From Longimicrobiales bacterium (GTDB lineage Bacteria; Gemmatimonadota; Gemmatimonadetes; Longimicrobiales; Gaopeijiaceae): DNA of 20,464 bases. The stretch covers positions 1 through 20,464 of the forward strand of contig JANQME010000007.1 of assembly GCA_028280205.1 (NCBI GenBank), read 5' to 3'. Positions 7,107 through 14,621 of this stretch are shown piece after piece (the first letter of the stretch is position 1; the number at the start of each line of letters is the position of its first letter). The notes under the pieces were generated by a model. The model did not search any database, had not been told where the DNA came from, and saw nothing but the letters and a program-made list of their open reading frames with translations. The position numbers and the translations under genes are program-made.

Positions 7107-7757
7107 CTACGGATCGAGCTCCGCGAGGGCGGCGAGGATGTCTTCGTTCTCCGGCCGGATGCGGTAGTTCACCTCGGTCATCTTCCACCGCACCACGCCG
7201 TCCATGTCGATCACGTACGTCGTCGGGTGGGGGATGGCGCGGCCACGTGGATCGTCCTGGTTGTAGAGTCCGTAGCGACGAATGACCGCGGCCTCCGGGT
7301 CCGACAGGAAGGTGTAGTCCAGCCGGAGCCCGTCGTTCTCCTCGGCAACGCGGTCCACCATGCGCTGTAGGTCCGAAGGGTCGTCGGACGCGAGCGCGAC
7401 GATCTCCGTCATCGCCTTCTGCTCCTCGGTCAGGAGGTCGTGCAGCTCACCGAGCTGCTGAGCGCAGTACGGTCACCAGTGTCCACGGTAGAAGACCAGG
7501 ACGACGTTCCTCTCGCCCCGATAGTCGGAAAGCGTGATCGGCGATCCGGCGAGCGACGCCAGCGTGAAGTCGGGAGCCGGGTCCCCCGCGGCGACCCGCT
7601 CGAGGTCCGTGGGCGAGAGGCCGGCTCCGTCGGTCGGACCCAGCTCCGCGGTTGCGGGTGTCGTGTCGGCCTCCTCACTCTGACCCGTGTCGGAGCCGGG
7701 GGCGCAGCCGGCCAGGAGGGCGGTGGCGGCCAGGAGGCACGCGGCCATTCGATGCAC
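7107..7757 (-). CDS. Peroxiredoxin-like (AhpC/TSA fold) lipoprotein, selenoprotein with Sec95
   Basis: Read through an in-frame UGA at 7475-7473, this is one 216-residue thioredoxin-fold protein of the AhpC/TSA group. The fold begins at GDPAPDFTLASLAG and reaches VVLVFYRGHW-U-PYCAQQLGEL. Relatives have Cys at the UGA position (WCPYC), so the active site here is U95-x-x-C98. The same frame continues for 121 residues with good family similarity (TEIVALASDDPSDL, LDYTFLSDPEAAVIRRYGLY, PHPTTYVIDMDGVVRWK), so this is not a decayed end. The N-terminus is a lipoprotein signal (lipobox LLAGC, Cys18), implying a lipid-anchored extracytoplasmic protein that would reduce peroxides or disulfides. The start is GTG 7757, 8 nt after GGAGGT; ATG 7748 is possible. 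A SECIS-like hairpin follows the UGA and selD lies about 2 kb away. The exact substrate is unknown. Confidence 0.9.
7442..7458 (-). promoter_or_regulatory. Putative bacterial SECIS element of the peroxiredoxin-like gene
   Basis: Starting 14 nt after the UGA (7475-7473), the message contains GCAGCUC-GGU-GAGCUGC (7458 to 7442): a perfect 7-bp stem closed by a GGU triloop. The loop begins 22 nt after the UGA, within the usual bacterial window, and its first bases are G. The GGU at the loop resembles the GGU in the loop of the well-studied E. coli fdhF SECIS. Confidence 0.78.
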
Positions 7758-7987
7758 TTCGGTCTACCTCCGCTTCGGCGGATCGATCACTGCTCGTACG
7801 CACGAACCCTCGGAGGCGGCGGAGGTTTCGGCGGCGGGTGCGGTGGCGGGCCGTCGGGGCCCGGGACACGCGCCGGCGTGTGGGTGCGCGTTACCGTTCT
7901 GTAACTTTTTTGTTGTATTAGGTGTAGCTAAATGTGACATTGGAGTATACTCGATGTCGAAGGCGGTGCTCGGGAGCGAGGGCGAAC
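7758..7987. other. Divergent intergenic region with a local AT-rich island
   Basis: This 230-bp gap separates the selenoprotein gene (-) from the small lipoprotein gene (+). Its right half (about 7900-7965) is strikingly AT-rich against the GC-rich background and is the likely promoter zone. It contains TATACT at about 7956-7961, a possible -10 for the + strand gene, but only a weak -35 (TGTAGC-like). A small hairpin, TCCGC-TTCG-GCGGA at 7769-7782, overlaps part of the selenoprotein gene's Shine-Dalgarno on the minus strand. Confidence 0.4.
7890..7911 (+). terminator. Inverted repeat GTTAC/GTAAC followed by six T (weak terminator or operator)
   Basis: GTTAC (7890-7894) and GTAAC (7901-7905) flank a 6-nt spacer and are followed directly by TTTTTT. 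The form is that of a short Rho-independent terminator on the + strand, but the stem is only 5 bp and no nearby + strand gene ends here. The palindrome could equally be an operator in the divergent promoter region. Confidence 0.3.
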
Positions 7988-8401
7988 ATGGACAGATCGG
8001 TCTCAGGAAGGGGATTCATCGCCCTGATGGTCGCGCTCATGACGGGAGCGTGCGCGACCTCGTCCAACGTCTTCGTTGAGCACCCCGAGGAGATGGCCGA
8101 GCGGGCTCTGCGCGAGGCGACCGCCGACCGGCGCGAGTGCCCGGTCGTGGTGTCGAACGGAACGAGCGAGCTCCTCGAGGTGACCTACCGCGCCGGAAGC
8201 GTCAGCGGGGAGCTGGGGCTGCTCCCGTCCGGGCAGCGGGCACACTTCGACGTCGCGTGCTCGCTCGAGATGGTGCGGGCATACGGCACCGTGGCGCTCG
8301 GTGGGGTCTACACGCCGAACCGGGAGTTCGAGACCCGGGCGCGGCTCGATCGGACCGGCATCTCCGTGCTCCACCTGACGGAGATGCACGCCGTACGGTA
8401 G
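7988..8401 (+). CDS. Small hypothetical lipoprotein
   Basis: The product has 137 residues. The N-terminus (MDRSVSGRGFIALMVALMTGAC) has a basic start, a hydrophobic stretch and a Cys at residue 22 fitting a signal-peptidase II site, although the -3 residue is Thr rather than the usual Leu. The mature part (ECPVVVSNGTSELLEVTYRA, GLLPSGQRAHFDVACS) looks beta-rich with two further Cys, which could form a disulfide in the periplasm. I do not recognise the family. The ATG at 7988 was chosen because it starts the signal sequence; in-frame upstream codons add only Arg-rich sequence. It is followed by a strong hairpin terminator, so it is probably monocistronic. Confidence 0.7.
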   Translation: MDRSVSGRGFIALMVALMTGACATSSNVFVEHPEEMAERALREATADRRECPVVVSNGTSELLEVTYRAGSVSGELGLLPSGQRAHFDVACSLEMVRAYGTVALGGVYTPNREFETRARLDRTGISVLHLTEMHAVR

Positions 8402-8422
8402 CTCGGAACGAGATTCGCAGGA

Positions 8423-8495
8423 CCCCGGGAGGCTGCAGTCAGGGCAGCATCTCCGGGCGCGGGTCAGGCCTTCGGGTCTGGCCCGCACTTCTTTG
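8423..8495 (+). terminator. Double hairpin terminator region after the small lipoprotein gene
   Basis: Two hairpins lie between the convergent lipoprotein and DUF427 genes. The first (about 8423-8456) pairs CCCGGGAG-GCTGC with GCAGC-AT-CTCCGGG with small bulges. The second is stronger: a 12-bp stem (8459-8470 with 8475-8486, one or two G-U pairs) closed by a UUCG tetraloop and followed by CTTCTTTG. The partial U-tract is on the + strand side, so it most likely ends the lipoprotein transcript. Confidence 0.65.
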
Positions 8496-8530
8496 CGGTT
8501 CGGACCGACTCCCCGGCCGAGCCCGGGTCC

Positions 8531-9091
8531 TCACCACACCGCCGAGCCGGGTTCTCCCTTGAACGGACCCACGAGGTCGGGCGTCACCCAGCCTCCGTAG
8601 AAGCCGCCGGCCTGGGGACGCACCCGATGCCCGTCCACGAAGCAGTCGAAGCGGGCGGGGTAGAAGGAGAGGTGACCCCGCAGGTCGGCGAAGTCCTCGA
8701 ACGGCTCCTCGTACGACCAGGCGCTCCGCTCCTCCACCCGGCCCTGCCCGTCGTCCACGCTCCAGTAGCTGGCGAGACCCTTCCACTCACAGCCGCTTCG
8801 GCCCGATGCGGGACGGACGCGCTCGGCGTCCACGTCCTTCGGCGGGAGGTAGTAGGTGGGCGGATGGGACGTCTCGAGCACCCTCATCGGACGTCGCGTC
8901 TCCGCGATCAGCACGTTACCGAGCCGGACGATCACGTGGCGGTCGACCGCTTCCAGCGCCGGAGGTCTGGGGTAGTCCCAGACGGACTCCTCGCCGGGTC
9001 CCGGGGTTCGGGCGAAAGGCGGCCGCTCGACCCCGGTCCAGCGCCAGCCGGTTCGAGCGCGCCGAGCCCATTCGGGCAGCTCGGTCGTCAA
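8531..9091 (-). CDS. DUF427 family protein
   Basis: This 186-residue cytoplasmic protein of unknown function shows the DUF427 signature: VWDYPRPPALEAVDRHVIV, then ETRRPMRVLETSHPPTYYLP, SGRSGCEWKGLASYW, and AWSYEEPFEDFADLRGHLSF with FYPARFDCFVDG. These Trp-, Pro- and Tyr-rich segments are typical of the family, whose biochemical role is not established. The start is TTG at 9091, which overlaps the TGA stop of the upstream reductase gene (TTGA), pointing to translational coupling. No ATG or GTG lies between there and the conserved region. It is the last gene before the terminator region of the convergent lipoprotein gene. Confidence 0.88.
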   Translation of the reverse strand: MTTELPEWARRARTGWRWTGVERPPFARTPGPGEESVWDYPRPPALEAVDRHVIVRLGNVLIAETRRPMRVLETSHPPTYYLPPKDVDAERVRPASGRSGCEWKGLASYWSVDDGQGRVEERSAWSYEEPFEDFADLRGHLSFYPARFDCFVDGHRVRPQAGGFYGGWVTPDLVGPFKGEPGSAVW

Positions 9092-10101
9092 GCGCGCCCT
9101 TCGGCGGTCGTCGCCGGTGTCCGGACGCGGCGGTCGGCCACGATGAGGCCGCCGTGCTCCCGTCCGTTCTCGATGAAGATCTTGTTCGCGTTGTGCCCGG
9201 CGGCGATTACGCCGGCGATGTAGAGGCCGGGCACCTCGGTCTCCATCGTGGCGGGGTCGTGCGCGGGGATCCCGGTCTCCGGATCGATCGACACGCCGAG
9301 CTCGGCGAGGTGGGAGTGGTCGGAGCGCCACCCCGTCATCGCGAGCACGAAGTCGTTGGGGATCTCACGCTCCGAGCCGTCGCCTTCCGAGCGCAGCACG
9401 ACCGCTCGCGGCGTGATGCGGGCCACCCGATGCCGCCAGTAGACCGTTATCTCGCCCCGCTCGAGGCGGTTCGTGATGTCCGGGACGACCCAGGGCTTCA
9501 CGCCCCGGTCGATCGTCTCGGCGAAGTGGACCATCGAGACACGCACTCCGTTGCGGAACATCTCGAGGGCGGCCTCGACGGCCGAGTTGCCCGCGCCGAC
9601 GACGAGGACATCCTGGTCGTAGAACGGATGGGGCTCGTGGTAGTAGTGGCGGACCTTCTCCAACTCCTCGCCCGGCACGCCGAGCCAGTTCGGCTCCTGG
9701 AAGCCGCCTGTCGCGACGACGACGGCCGCGGCGGCCCAGACTTCCTCCCCGCCGTCGGGGCGTCTCGTCTTGACCGTGAAGTCGCCCTCGACGCCCTCGA
9801 TCGCGACGACTTCCTCGTACTGCCGGACGTGGAGCTGCCGGTGCTCCACGACCTTGCGGTAGTACGCGAGCGCCTCCCGACGGGTCGGCTTGGAGTTCGG
9901 AATGGTGAAGGGAACGCCGCCGACCTCGAGCATGACCGCCGTGCTGAAGAAGGTCATGTAGTACGGGTATCCGACGATCGAGCTGGCGATGCAGCCCTTG
10001 TCGAAGAGGACGCACGACAGCCCGGCCTCCGCAGCTGCCGTGCCGACCGCGATTCCGCAGGGTCCGGCTCCGACCACGATGAGATCGAATCGACCGCTCA
10101 T
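9088..10101 (-). CDS. YpdA-like FAD/NAD(P)-dependent thiol-disulfide oxidoreductase
   Basis: The 337-residue product belongs to the flavoprotein group that includes YpdA, the putative bacillithiol disulfide reductase of Firmicutes. The N-terminal FAD-binding Rossmann motif is VVGAGPCGIAVG, with Cys15 at the position proposed as the active-site Cys in YpdA. YPYYMTFFSTAVMLEVGG and SKPTRREALAYYRKVVEH are characteristic of the family. A second nucleotide-binding motif, VLVVGAGNSAVEAAL, lies near residue 165, and GLYIAGVIAAGHNANKIFI closes the FAD site. ATG 10101 was chosen because the Rossmann fold begins right after it; a GTG at 10119 would add six residues. The distal gene, DUF427, overlaps by 4 bp. 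Whether this organism makes bacillithiol cannot be seen here, so the low-molecular-weight thiol substrate is open. Confidence 0.87.
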   Translation of the reverse strand: MSGRFDLIVVGAGPCGIAVGTAAAEAGLSCVLFDKGCIASSIVGYPYYMTFFSTAVMLEVGGVPFTIPNSKPTRREALAYYRKVVEHRQLHVRQYEEVVAIEGVEGDFTVKTRRPDGGEEVWAAAAVVVATGGFQEPNWLGVPGEELEKVRHYYHEPHPFYDQDVLVVGAGNSAVEAALEMFRNGVRVSMVHFAETIDRGVKPWVVPDITNRLERGEITVYWRHRVARITPRAVVLRSEGDGSEREIPNDFVLAMTGWRSDHSHLAELGVSIDPETGIPAHDPATMETEVPGLYIAGVIAAGHNANKIFIENGREHGGLIVADRRVRTPATTAEGRA

Positions 10102-10173
10102 GGAGCGTCGGTACCCCACCTCCCGCGTCTGTTCCCGCCTTCCCCGCGGGGTCCGCGGGTGGCAGGTTGGCGC

Positions 10174-10431
10174 ATGACATCAGCCGAAACCGAGGCGCGT
10201 CGCGCCCTCGCTCGCCTCCGTCGCGCGCTGGAGAAGGCCGAACGCGAGATGGAAGCGCTCGAGGGTGCCCTCGTGCACGCCGAGGGGGAGGACTTTCCGT
10301 CCGACACGTACGGCGACGCCGTTGCCGCGATCCGCTCCGTGCTCGCCTTCACCGACGAAGAGGGAAGGCGTCTGCGGGAGAAGATTCTCCACACGGGCGG
10401 GCTCGAGCCGGGCCGCGTGCGGAGGGGCTGA
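10174..10431 (+). CDS. Small coiled-coil hypothetical protein
   Basis: The product has 85 residues. The first 40 (ARRALARLRRALEKAEREME...) form a highly charged helix with heptad-like spacing, so a coiled coil or helical hairpin is likely. The rest (DTYGDAVAAIRSVLAFTDEE) is also helical. No signal peptide or catalytic motif is seen and I do not recognise the family. ATG 10174 follows GGCAGGTTG, a weak Shine-Dalgarno. It is 32 bp upstream of the D-aminoacylase gene and probably in the same transcript. Confidence 0.65.
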   Translation: MTSAETEARRALARLRRALEKAEREMEALEGALVHAEGEDFPSDTYGDAVAAIRSVLAFTDEEGRRLREKILHTGGLEPGRVRRG

Positions 10432-10463
10432 CGGGGCCACCCGATCCGTCGGGGAGGAGAACG

Positions 10464-12173
10464 ATGAAGAGACGGACGTTCGTGCGCCGGACCGGGGCGG
10501 TGGGGCTCGCGGGCCTCCTGAAGCCGGGTGCGGCGGTCGAAGCCCTTGCCGGCGACGGGAGTGGGGCCGGACCAGGCTCGGCCGGCCGGCGTGCCGACCT
10601 GGTCCTGCGGGGCGGGACCGTGTTCGACGGGAGCGGAGCCGCCGGGATCGAGGCCGACGTCGCCGTGACCGGCGACCGGATCAGCGCGATCGGCCTCGAC
10701 CTCCCGACCGGGGCTCTGGAGCTGGACTGCCGAGGTATGGCGGTCTCGCCCGGCTTCATCGACGTTCACTCGCACGCCGATCTCAACCTCCTCGTCGAGA
10801 ACCGGGCGGAGAGCCGGATCCGGCAGGGCGTGACCCTCGAGGTCGTGGGTCAGGACGGAGGCTCGGTCGGGCCGTGGTCCGACGGGCAGTTCGAAGCCAC
10901 GCGCGACCGTTACCGGGCGCGCGGTATCGAGATCGACTTCCGTGGCCCGGCCGGCTTCATCGAGCGGATCGGCCACGAGCGACCGGCGGTCAACGTCACG
11001 AGCATGGTCGGCAACGGAGCCCTGCGCGGCTTCGTCGTCGGTGGTGACGATCGGCCCGCGACCGAAGCCGAGCTCGAACGGATGAAGGCGCTCCTCGCCG
11101 AACAGCTCCGGGGCGGCTGCGTAGGCCTCTCTTCGGGGCTGGAGTACACACCGAGCGGCTTCGCCGACGCCGCGGAGCTCGTCGAGCTGGCGCGCGTCCT
11201 GCGCGGGACGGGCTACCCGTACGCCACACACATGCGCAACGAGGACGACCGGCTCCTCGGTGCCGTCGAAGAAGCGCTGCACGTCGGCCGCGTCGCCTCC
11301 GTGCCCGTCCAGATCTCCCACCTCAAGGCGCAGGGCCGGCGGAACTACTGGAAGGCGGGTGCCGCCCTGGAGCTGATCGAGCGCGCGCGCGGCGAAGGGG
11401 TGGACGTCCACTTCGACCGCTACCCGTACACGGCGTACGCCACGGGGCTGTCGAATCTCTTCCCGAGCAGCTTCCGCTCGGGTGGCAGCGCTGCGTTTCT
11501 GGCCCGGCTGCGCGCGCCCGACACCTCCGCGCGGCTCGAGCGGGCATGCCGCGACAAGGTCGCCCTGCTCGGCGACTGGGACTCGGTGCAGATCTCGAGC
11601 ACGAATGCGGAGACCGCCTGGGCTCGCGGGCGGCGTCTGGGCGAGCTGGCACGCGAGCGGGACGTGGACCCCTACGCCCTCACACTGGAGTTGCTCGAGC
11701 GCAACCGCGGATCGGTCGGGATGATCGGGCACGGGATGGACGAGGAGAACACCGCGCGCATCCTCGCGCACCCGCTCTGCATGCTCTGCTCCGACGGTGG
11801 AGCGTACGCGCCCTACGGACCGCTCTCCGCTGCGTCGCCCCACCCACGTGGATACGGCTCCTTCCCCCGCTTCCTCGGCCACTACGTCCGCGACACCGGA
11901 GCCGTCACGCTCGAGGCCGCCATCCACAAGATCACGACGCTGCCCGCGCGCAAGCTGCGAATCCCTCTGCGTGGCGCGGTCCGGACCGGCTACATCGCGG
12001 ATCTGGTGGTCTTCGATCCGGAGAGCGTATCGGATACGGCGACGTTCGACGACCCGCACCAGTACCCGATCGGGATCGAGCACGTCGTCGTCAACGGCGT
12101 GCTGACGCTGCGCAATGCCGAGCACACCGGTGCGCTCGGGGGTCGGGGGGTGAAGGGGGCCGCGGCCGGCTGA
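10464..12173 (+). CDS. N-acyl-D-amino-acid deacylase (D-aminoacylase) family, Tat-exported
   Basis: This 569-residue amidohydrolase hydrolyses N-acyl-D-amino acids to the free D-amino acid. The N-terminus MKRRTFVRRTGAVGLAGLL is a twin-arginine signal, so the folded enzyme is probably exported to the periplasm. The metal-dependent hydrolase core starts near residue 44 (ADLVLRGGTVFDGSG). Metal-binding H102 and H104 are in FIDVHSHADLN. Other D-aminoacylase blocks are GLSSGLEYTPSG, YATHMRNEDD, QISHLKAQGRRNYW, FDRYPYTAYATGLSNLFP and MLCSDGGAYAPYGPL; the C-terminal HKITTLPARKLRIP and GYIADLVVFDP close the composite beta domain. Start ATG 10464 has a strong Shine-Dalgarno (GGGGAGGAGAACG). The gene is convergent with the DUF5916 gene across 47 bp. 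The acyl and amino-acid preference is unknown. Confidence 0.93.
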   Translation: MKRRTFVRRTGAVGLAGLLKPGAAVEALAGDGSGAGPGSAGRRADLVLRGGTVFDGSGAAGIEADVAVTGDRISAIGLDLPTGALELDCRGMAVSPGFIDVHSHADLNLLVENRAESRIRQGVTLEVVGQDGGSVGPWSDGQFEATRDRYRARGIEIDFRGPAGFIERIGHERPAVNVTSMVGNGALRGFVVGGDDRPATEAELERMKALLAEQLRGGCVGLSSGLEYTPSGFADAAELVELARVLRGTGYPYATHMRNEDDRLLGAVEEALHVGRVASVPVQISHLKAQGRRNYWKAGAALELIERARGEGVDVHFDRYPYTAYATGLSNLFPSSFRSGGSAAFLARLRAPDTSARLERACRDKVALLGDWDSVQISSTNAETAWARGRRLGELARERDVDPYALTLELLERNRGSVGMIGHGMDEENTARILAHPLCMLCSDGGAYAPYGPLSAASPHPRGYGSFPRFLGHYVRDTGAVTLEAAIHKITTLPARKLRIPLRGAVRTGYIADLVVFDPESVSDTATFDDPHQYPIGIEHVVVNGVLTLRNAEHTGALGGRGVKGAAAG

Positions 12174-12220
12174 CGGTCGTGGACTTCCCTAGAAGGGTGA
12201 TCGGGAGGGGGAGTAGGCCG

Positions 12221-14599
12221 CTAGAAGCGGTACGTGTACTGCGCCTTGATCGAGGCGCCGCGCGACAGCGTGTCGAACGTGCGGCGGGCGTTGGGGTCGA
12301 GCGGGTCCAGGGCGTCGTACCGCCAGTTGTGCGAGTACACCAGGAAGATGTCGTTGCCGGGCTTGACGATCCAACGGAGACGGGTGAAGAGCCCCAGAAC
12401 CTCCGACTGGTTGTCGTACTGGAACTGCCCGGTCGTCGCGACCCAGGGAGTGGGCGTCCAGTCGGTCGTGAGCTCGTACAGGTTCACGTTGAAGCTGCCG
12501 CCCGGGAGGTCCACCTCGTTGCGCTCGATGTTGGTGGAGATCTCGACGCCAGGATTGGGGCGGAAGCTGACGCGGCCGCCGTAGCGGAACCGGTCGCCGT
12601 CCCAGAAGCCGCCCCGGCTGACGTTGCCGAACATGGAGACGCGGCGCTGGCCGGCGGTGCGACCGCGCAGGCTCCACTCCCATACCGCGTAGCCACCGGG
12701 GAGCACGACCAGTCCGTCGCTCGGCTCGAATTCGTCGTTGAGGTACTCGTACGTCTGGGTGAGCTGGATGTCGAAGTTGTCGCCGCTCTCGAAGTCGACG
12801 CCCAGCACGTTGAACTGCCACTGGCGCTCCTCCACGCCGCCCACACCCCCGAGCAGCCACGCCTCGTCCCCGCCCAGGCTCTCGTCGAGGCTCACGAGCT
12901 CCCGGAACTGGACCGAGAAGTCGAGACGCCGCAGCCAGGAGATGCCGGGGGTCCGGGGAGACCAGCCGAACCGGGGCTCGATACGACGGAAGTTGTTGCG
13001 CGGCACGAAGCCGACCGCCGGATCGTAAGCGTCACCGAACTGCCGGTACGAGACGTGCGACGTCCAGATGTCGTTCGGGTAGTTCAGCCGGATCCCGTGC
13101 GACGAGAGGTCGGTGTTGGTCCAGGCGACGTACTCGGAGTCGGAGGCGTCCAGCGGGTTGGAGTTCCAGGCGTAGAACGCCTCGATCTCGAAGTTCTTGT
13201 TGCCGAGGAAGTGCCGAGTCTTGTAGTCGAGGTCGACGCCCGCCGTGTGTCGCGCGAGCGGCGCGAAGCCGGTCGGATCGGCGGACGTTCCCCGGCGCGA
13301 GTAGAAGGCGCCGATCGCAGACTGTTCGAACAGGCGTCGCTTCACCCGAGCGATCGTGAAGCTCTCGCTCGGGATCGTGATCGTGCTCTGGAGGTCGTCG
13401 GGATCGAGAAACTCCTCCGTCTGCGTGCCGACCTGGTAGAAGCCGAGCTCGAACGCGCCGGCCTGACCCGTGAGCCGTGTCCCGTACGTGATCGGGACTT
13501 GCCGGCCGCCGCTGAGTCCGATGTTGCGGGAGTAGAAAGGCGACGGCCCGCTGCGTGGTGCGAACGAGAAGACGCCGGAGCCCTCGAGGAAGAAGTCGCG
13601 CTGCTCGGGGAAGCGGAGCGAGAAGCGGGTCAGGTTCACCTGCCTCTGGTCACTCTCCACCTCGGCGAAGTCCGTATTCATGCTCGCGGAGGCGCGCAGA
13701 CTCGACGTCACGCTGTAGTTGACGTCCAGGCTGACGTTATACGGGTACGTCGTGGGGTCGATCGGGTCGCCCGGCGTGTTGTTCCACTTCTGCACGACAG
13801 CGGGGACGGCCTCGAGCCCGAGACCCTGCGACATGCCCGAAAGGCCAGTCAGGCGCCCGGCGAAGACCGGGTTGCGGAGCCCTTCGGCGCGTCGCCACCC
13901 TCGCCAGAGGATCTCCTCGTTCTTCCGTCGGATCGTCCGCTGGAAGTTGATCCCCCACTCGTCCTGAGCCGGGTTGAAGTTGAGCGTCCGGAAGGGGATC
14001 TGGATCTCCGCCGACCAGCCGTTCTCGAGCATCTGCGTCTGCGCTTCCCAGATGCCGTCCCAGGCCTTGTTCGTTCCGCCGCCCCCGGGTCCTCGGCCGC
14101 CGCCCCCGCCACCGGTGATCACGCCGTCGCCCATGAGGCCTGCGGCGTTGATCTCGAAGAAGTAGCCGGTGCGCCCGTCGCGGAACGTATCGAGGATCCA
14201 CATGAAGCGGTCGTCGGTGAACAGACCGGCATCGCGCTCACGCTGAAACGCGAGGACCCCCTCGGGATCGTCGTAGATCATCACGCCGATGTAGAGCGCG
14301 TCCGCGTCGTAGACGACACGGATCTCCGTCTCCTCGGAGGGGCGTGATCCCTCGACCGGCTCCTGCTGGGTGAAGTCGACGATCGGTCGGGCCGAGCGCC
14401 ATACCGCCTCGTCGAGCCGACCGTCCAGCGAGATCTCGAGCTCGTCCGCGGGGCGATGTGCCTCGAGCGTGATCGGTGCCGGCGTCTCGCCCGATTCCAC
14501 ACCCCCATCGCCCGACTCCTGGCCGTGCACGCCGGCCCAGCCGGTCGCGGGGACCAGCGCGAGGGCGAGCAGGGCGGTCGTGGAGGCCGACCGTTTCAT
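12221..14599 (-). CDS. DUF5916 outer-membrane beta-barrel protein with N-terminal CBM9-like domain
   Basis: The product has 792 residues. It has a signal peptide (MKRSASTTALLALALVPATG). A carbohydrate-binding family 9-like domain follows at about 45-230 (ISLDGRLDEAVWRSA, IRVVYDADALYIGVMIYD, FEINAAG). The DUF5916 region then runs to the end with alternating beta-strands typical of an outer-membrane barrel (SLRFPEQRDFFLEGSGVFSF, FYSRNIGLS, DIFLVYSHNWRYD). It ends in AQYTYRF, and a C-terminal Phe is usual for BAM-inserted barrels. A Gly-rich loop of about 20 residues near residue 160-180 (GGGGGGRGPGGGGTN) interrupts the CBM9-like domain. The family is common near peptidases and transporters, but its role is unproven. 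ATG 14599 is the only start that gives the signal peptide. It is divergent from luxE. Confidence 0.9.
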   Translation of the reverse strand: MKRSASTTALLALALVPATGWAGVHGQESGDGGVESGETPAPITLEAHRPADELEISLDGRLDEAVWRSARPIVDFTQQEPVEGSRPSEETEIRVVYDADALYIGVMIYDDPEGVLAFQRERDAGLFTDDRFMWILDTFRDGRTGYFFEINAAGLMGDGVITGGGGGGRGPGGGGTNKAWDGIWEAQTQMLENGWSAEIQIPFRTLNFNPAQDEWGINFQRTIRRKNEEILWRGWRRAEGLRNPVFAGRLTGLSGMSQGLGLEAVPAVVQKWNNTPGDPIDPTTYPYNVSLDVNYSVTSSLRASASMNTDFAEVESDQRQVNLTRFSLRFPEQRDFFLEGSGVFSFAPRSGPSPFYSRNIGLSGGRQVPITYGTRLTGQAGAFELGFYQVGTQTEEFLDPDDLQSTITIPSESFTIARVKRRLFEQSAIGAFYSRRGTSADPTGFAPLARHTAGVDLDYKTRHFLGNKNFEIEAFYAWNSNPLDASDSEYVAWTNTDLSSHGIRLNYPNDIWTSHVSYRQFGDAYDPAVGFVPRNNFRRIEPRFGWSPRTPGISWLRRLDFSVQFRELVSLDESLGGDEAWLLGGVGGVEERQWQFNVLGVDFESGDNFDIQLTQTYEYLNDEFEPSDGLVVLPGGYAVWEWSLRGRTAGQRRVSMFGNVSRGGFWDGDRFRYGGRVSFRPNPGVEISTNIERNEVDLPGGSFNVNLYELTTDWTPTPWVATTGQFQYDNQSEVLGLFTRLRWIVKPGNDIFLVYSHNWRYDALDPLDPNARRTFDTLSRGASIKAQYTYRF

Positions 14600-14621
14600 G
14601 GGGACTTCATCCGTGATCGCT

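Noticed and set aside
7473..7475. Reading the UGA as a true stop, making the peroxiredoxin-like gene a pseudogene or two genes
   Set aside because: The codon falls exactly on the catalytic Cys, the frame and homology continue undisturbed, there is no Shine-Dalgarno for a second gene at 7412, a SECIS-like hairpin follows, and a Sec-type selD is nearby.
10098..12125. Long minus-strand open frame antisense to the D-aminoacylase gene
   Set aside because: No recognisable domain and low-complexity Arg/Val/Asp content; typical mirror frame of a high-GC gene.
11546..14347. Very long plus-strand open frame antisense to the DUF5916 gene, overlapping the D-aminoacylase gene
   Set aside because: It is a shadow of GC-rich codon use: the translated product is Arg/Val/Glu-rich without any domain, while both real genes have full-length family similarity.
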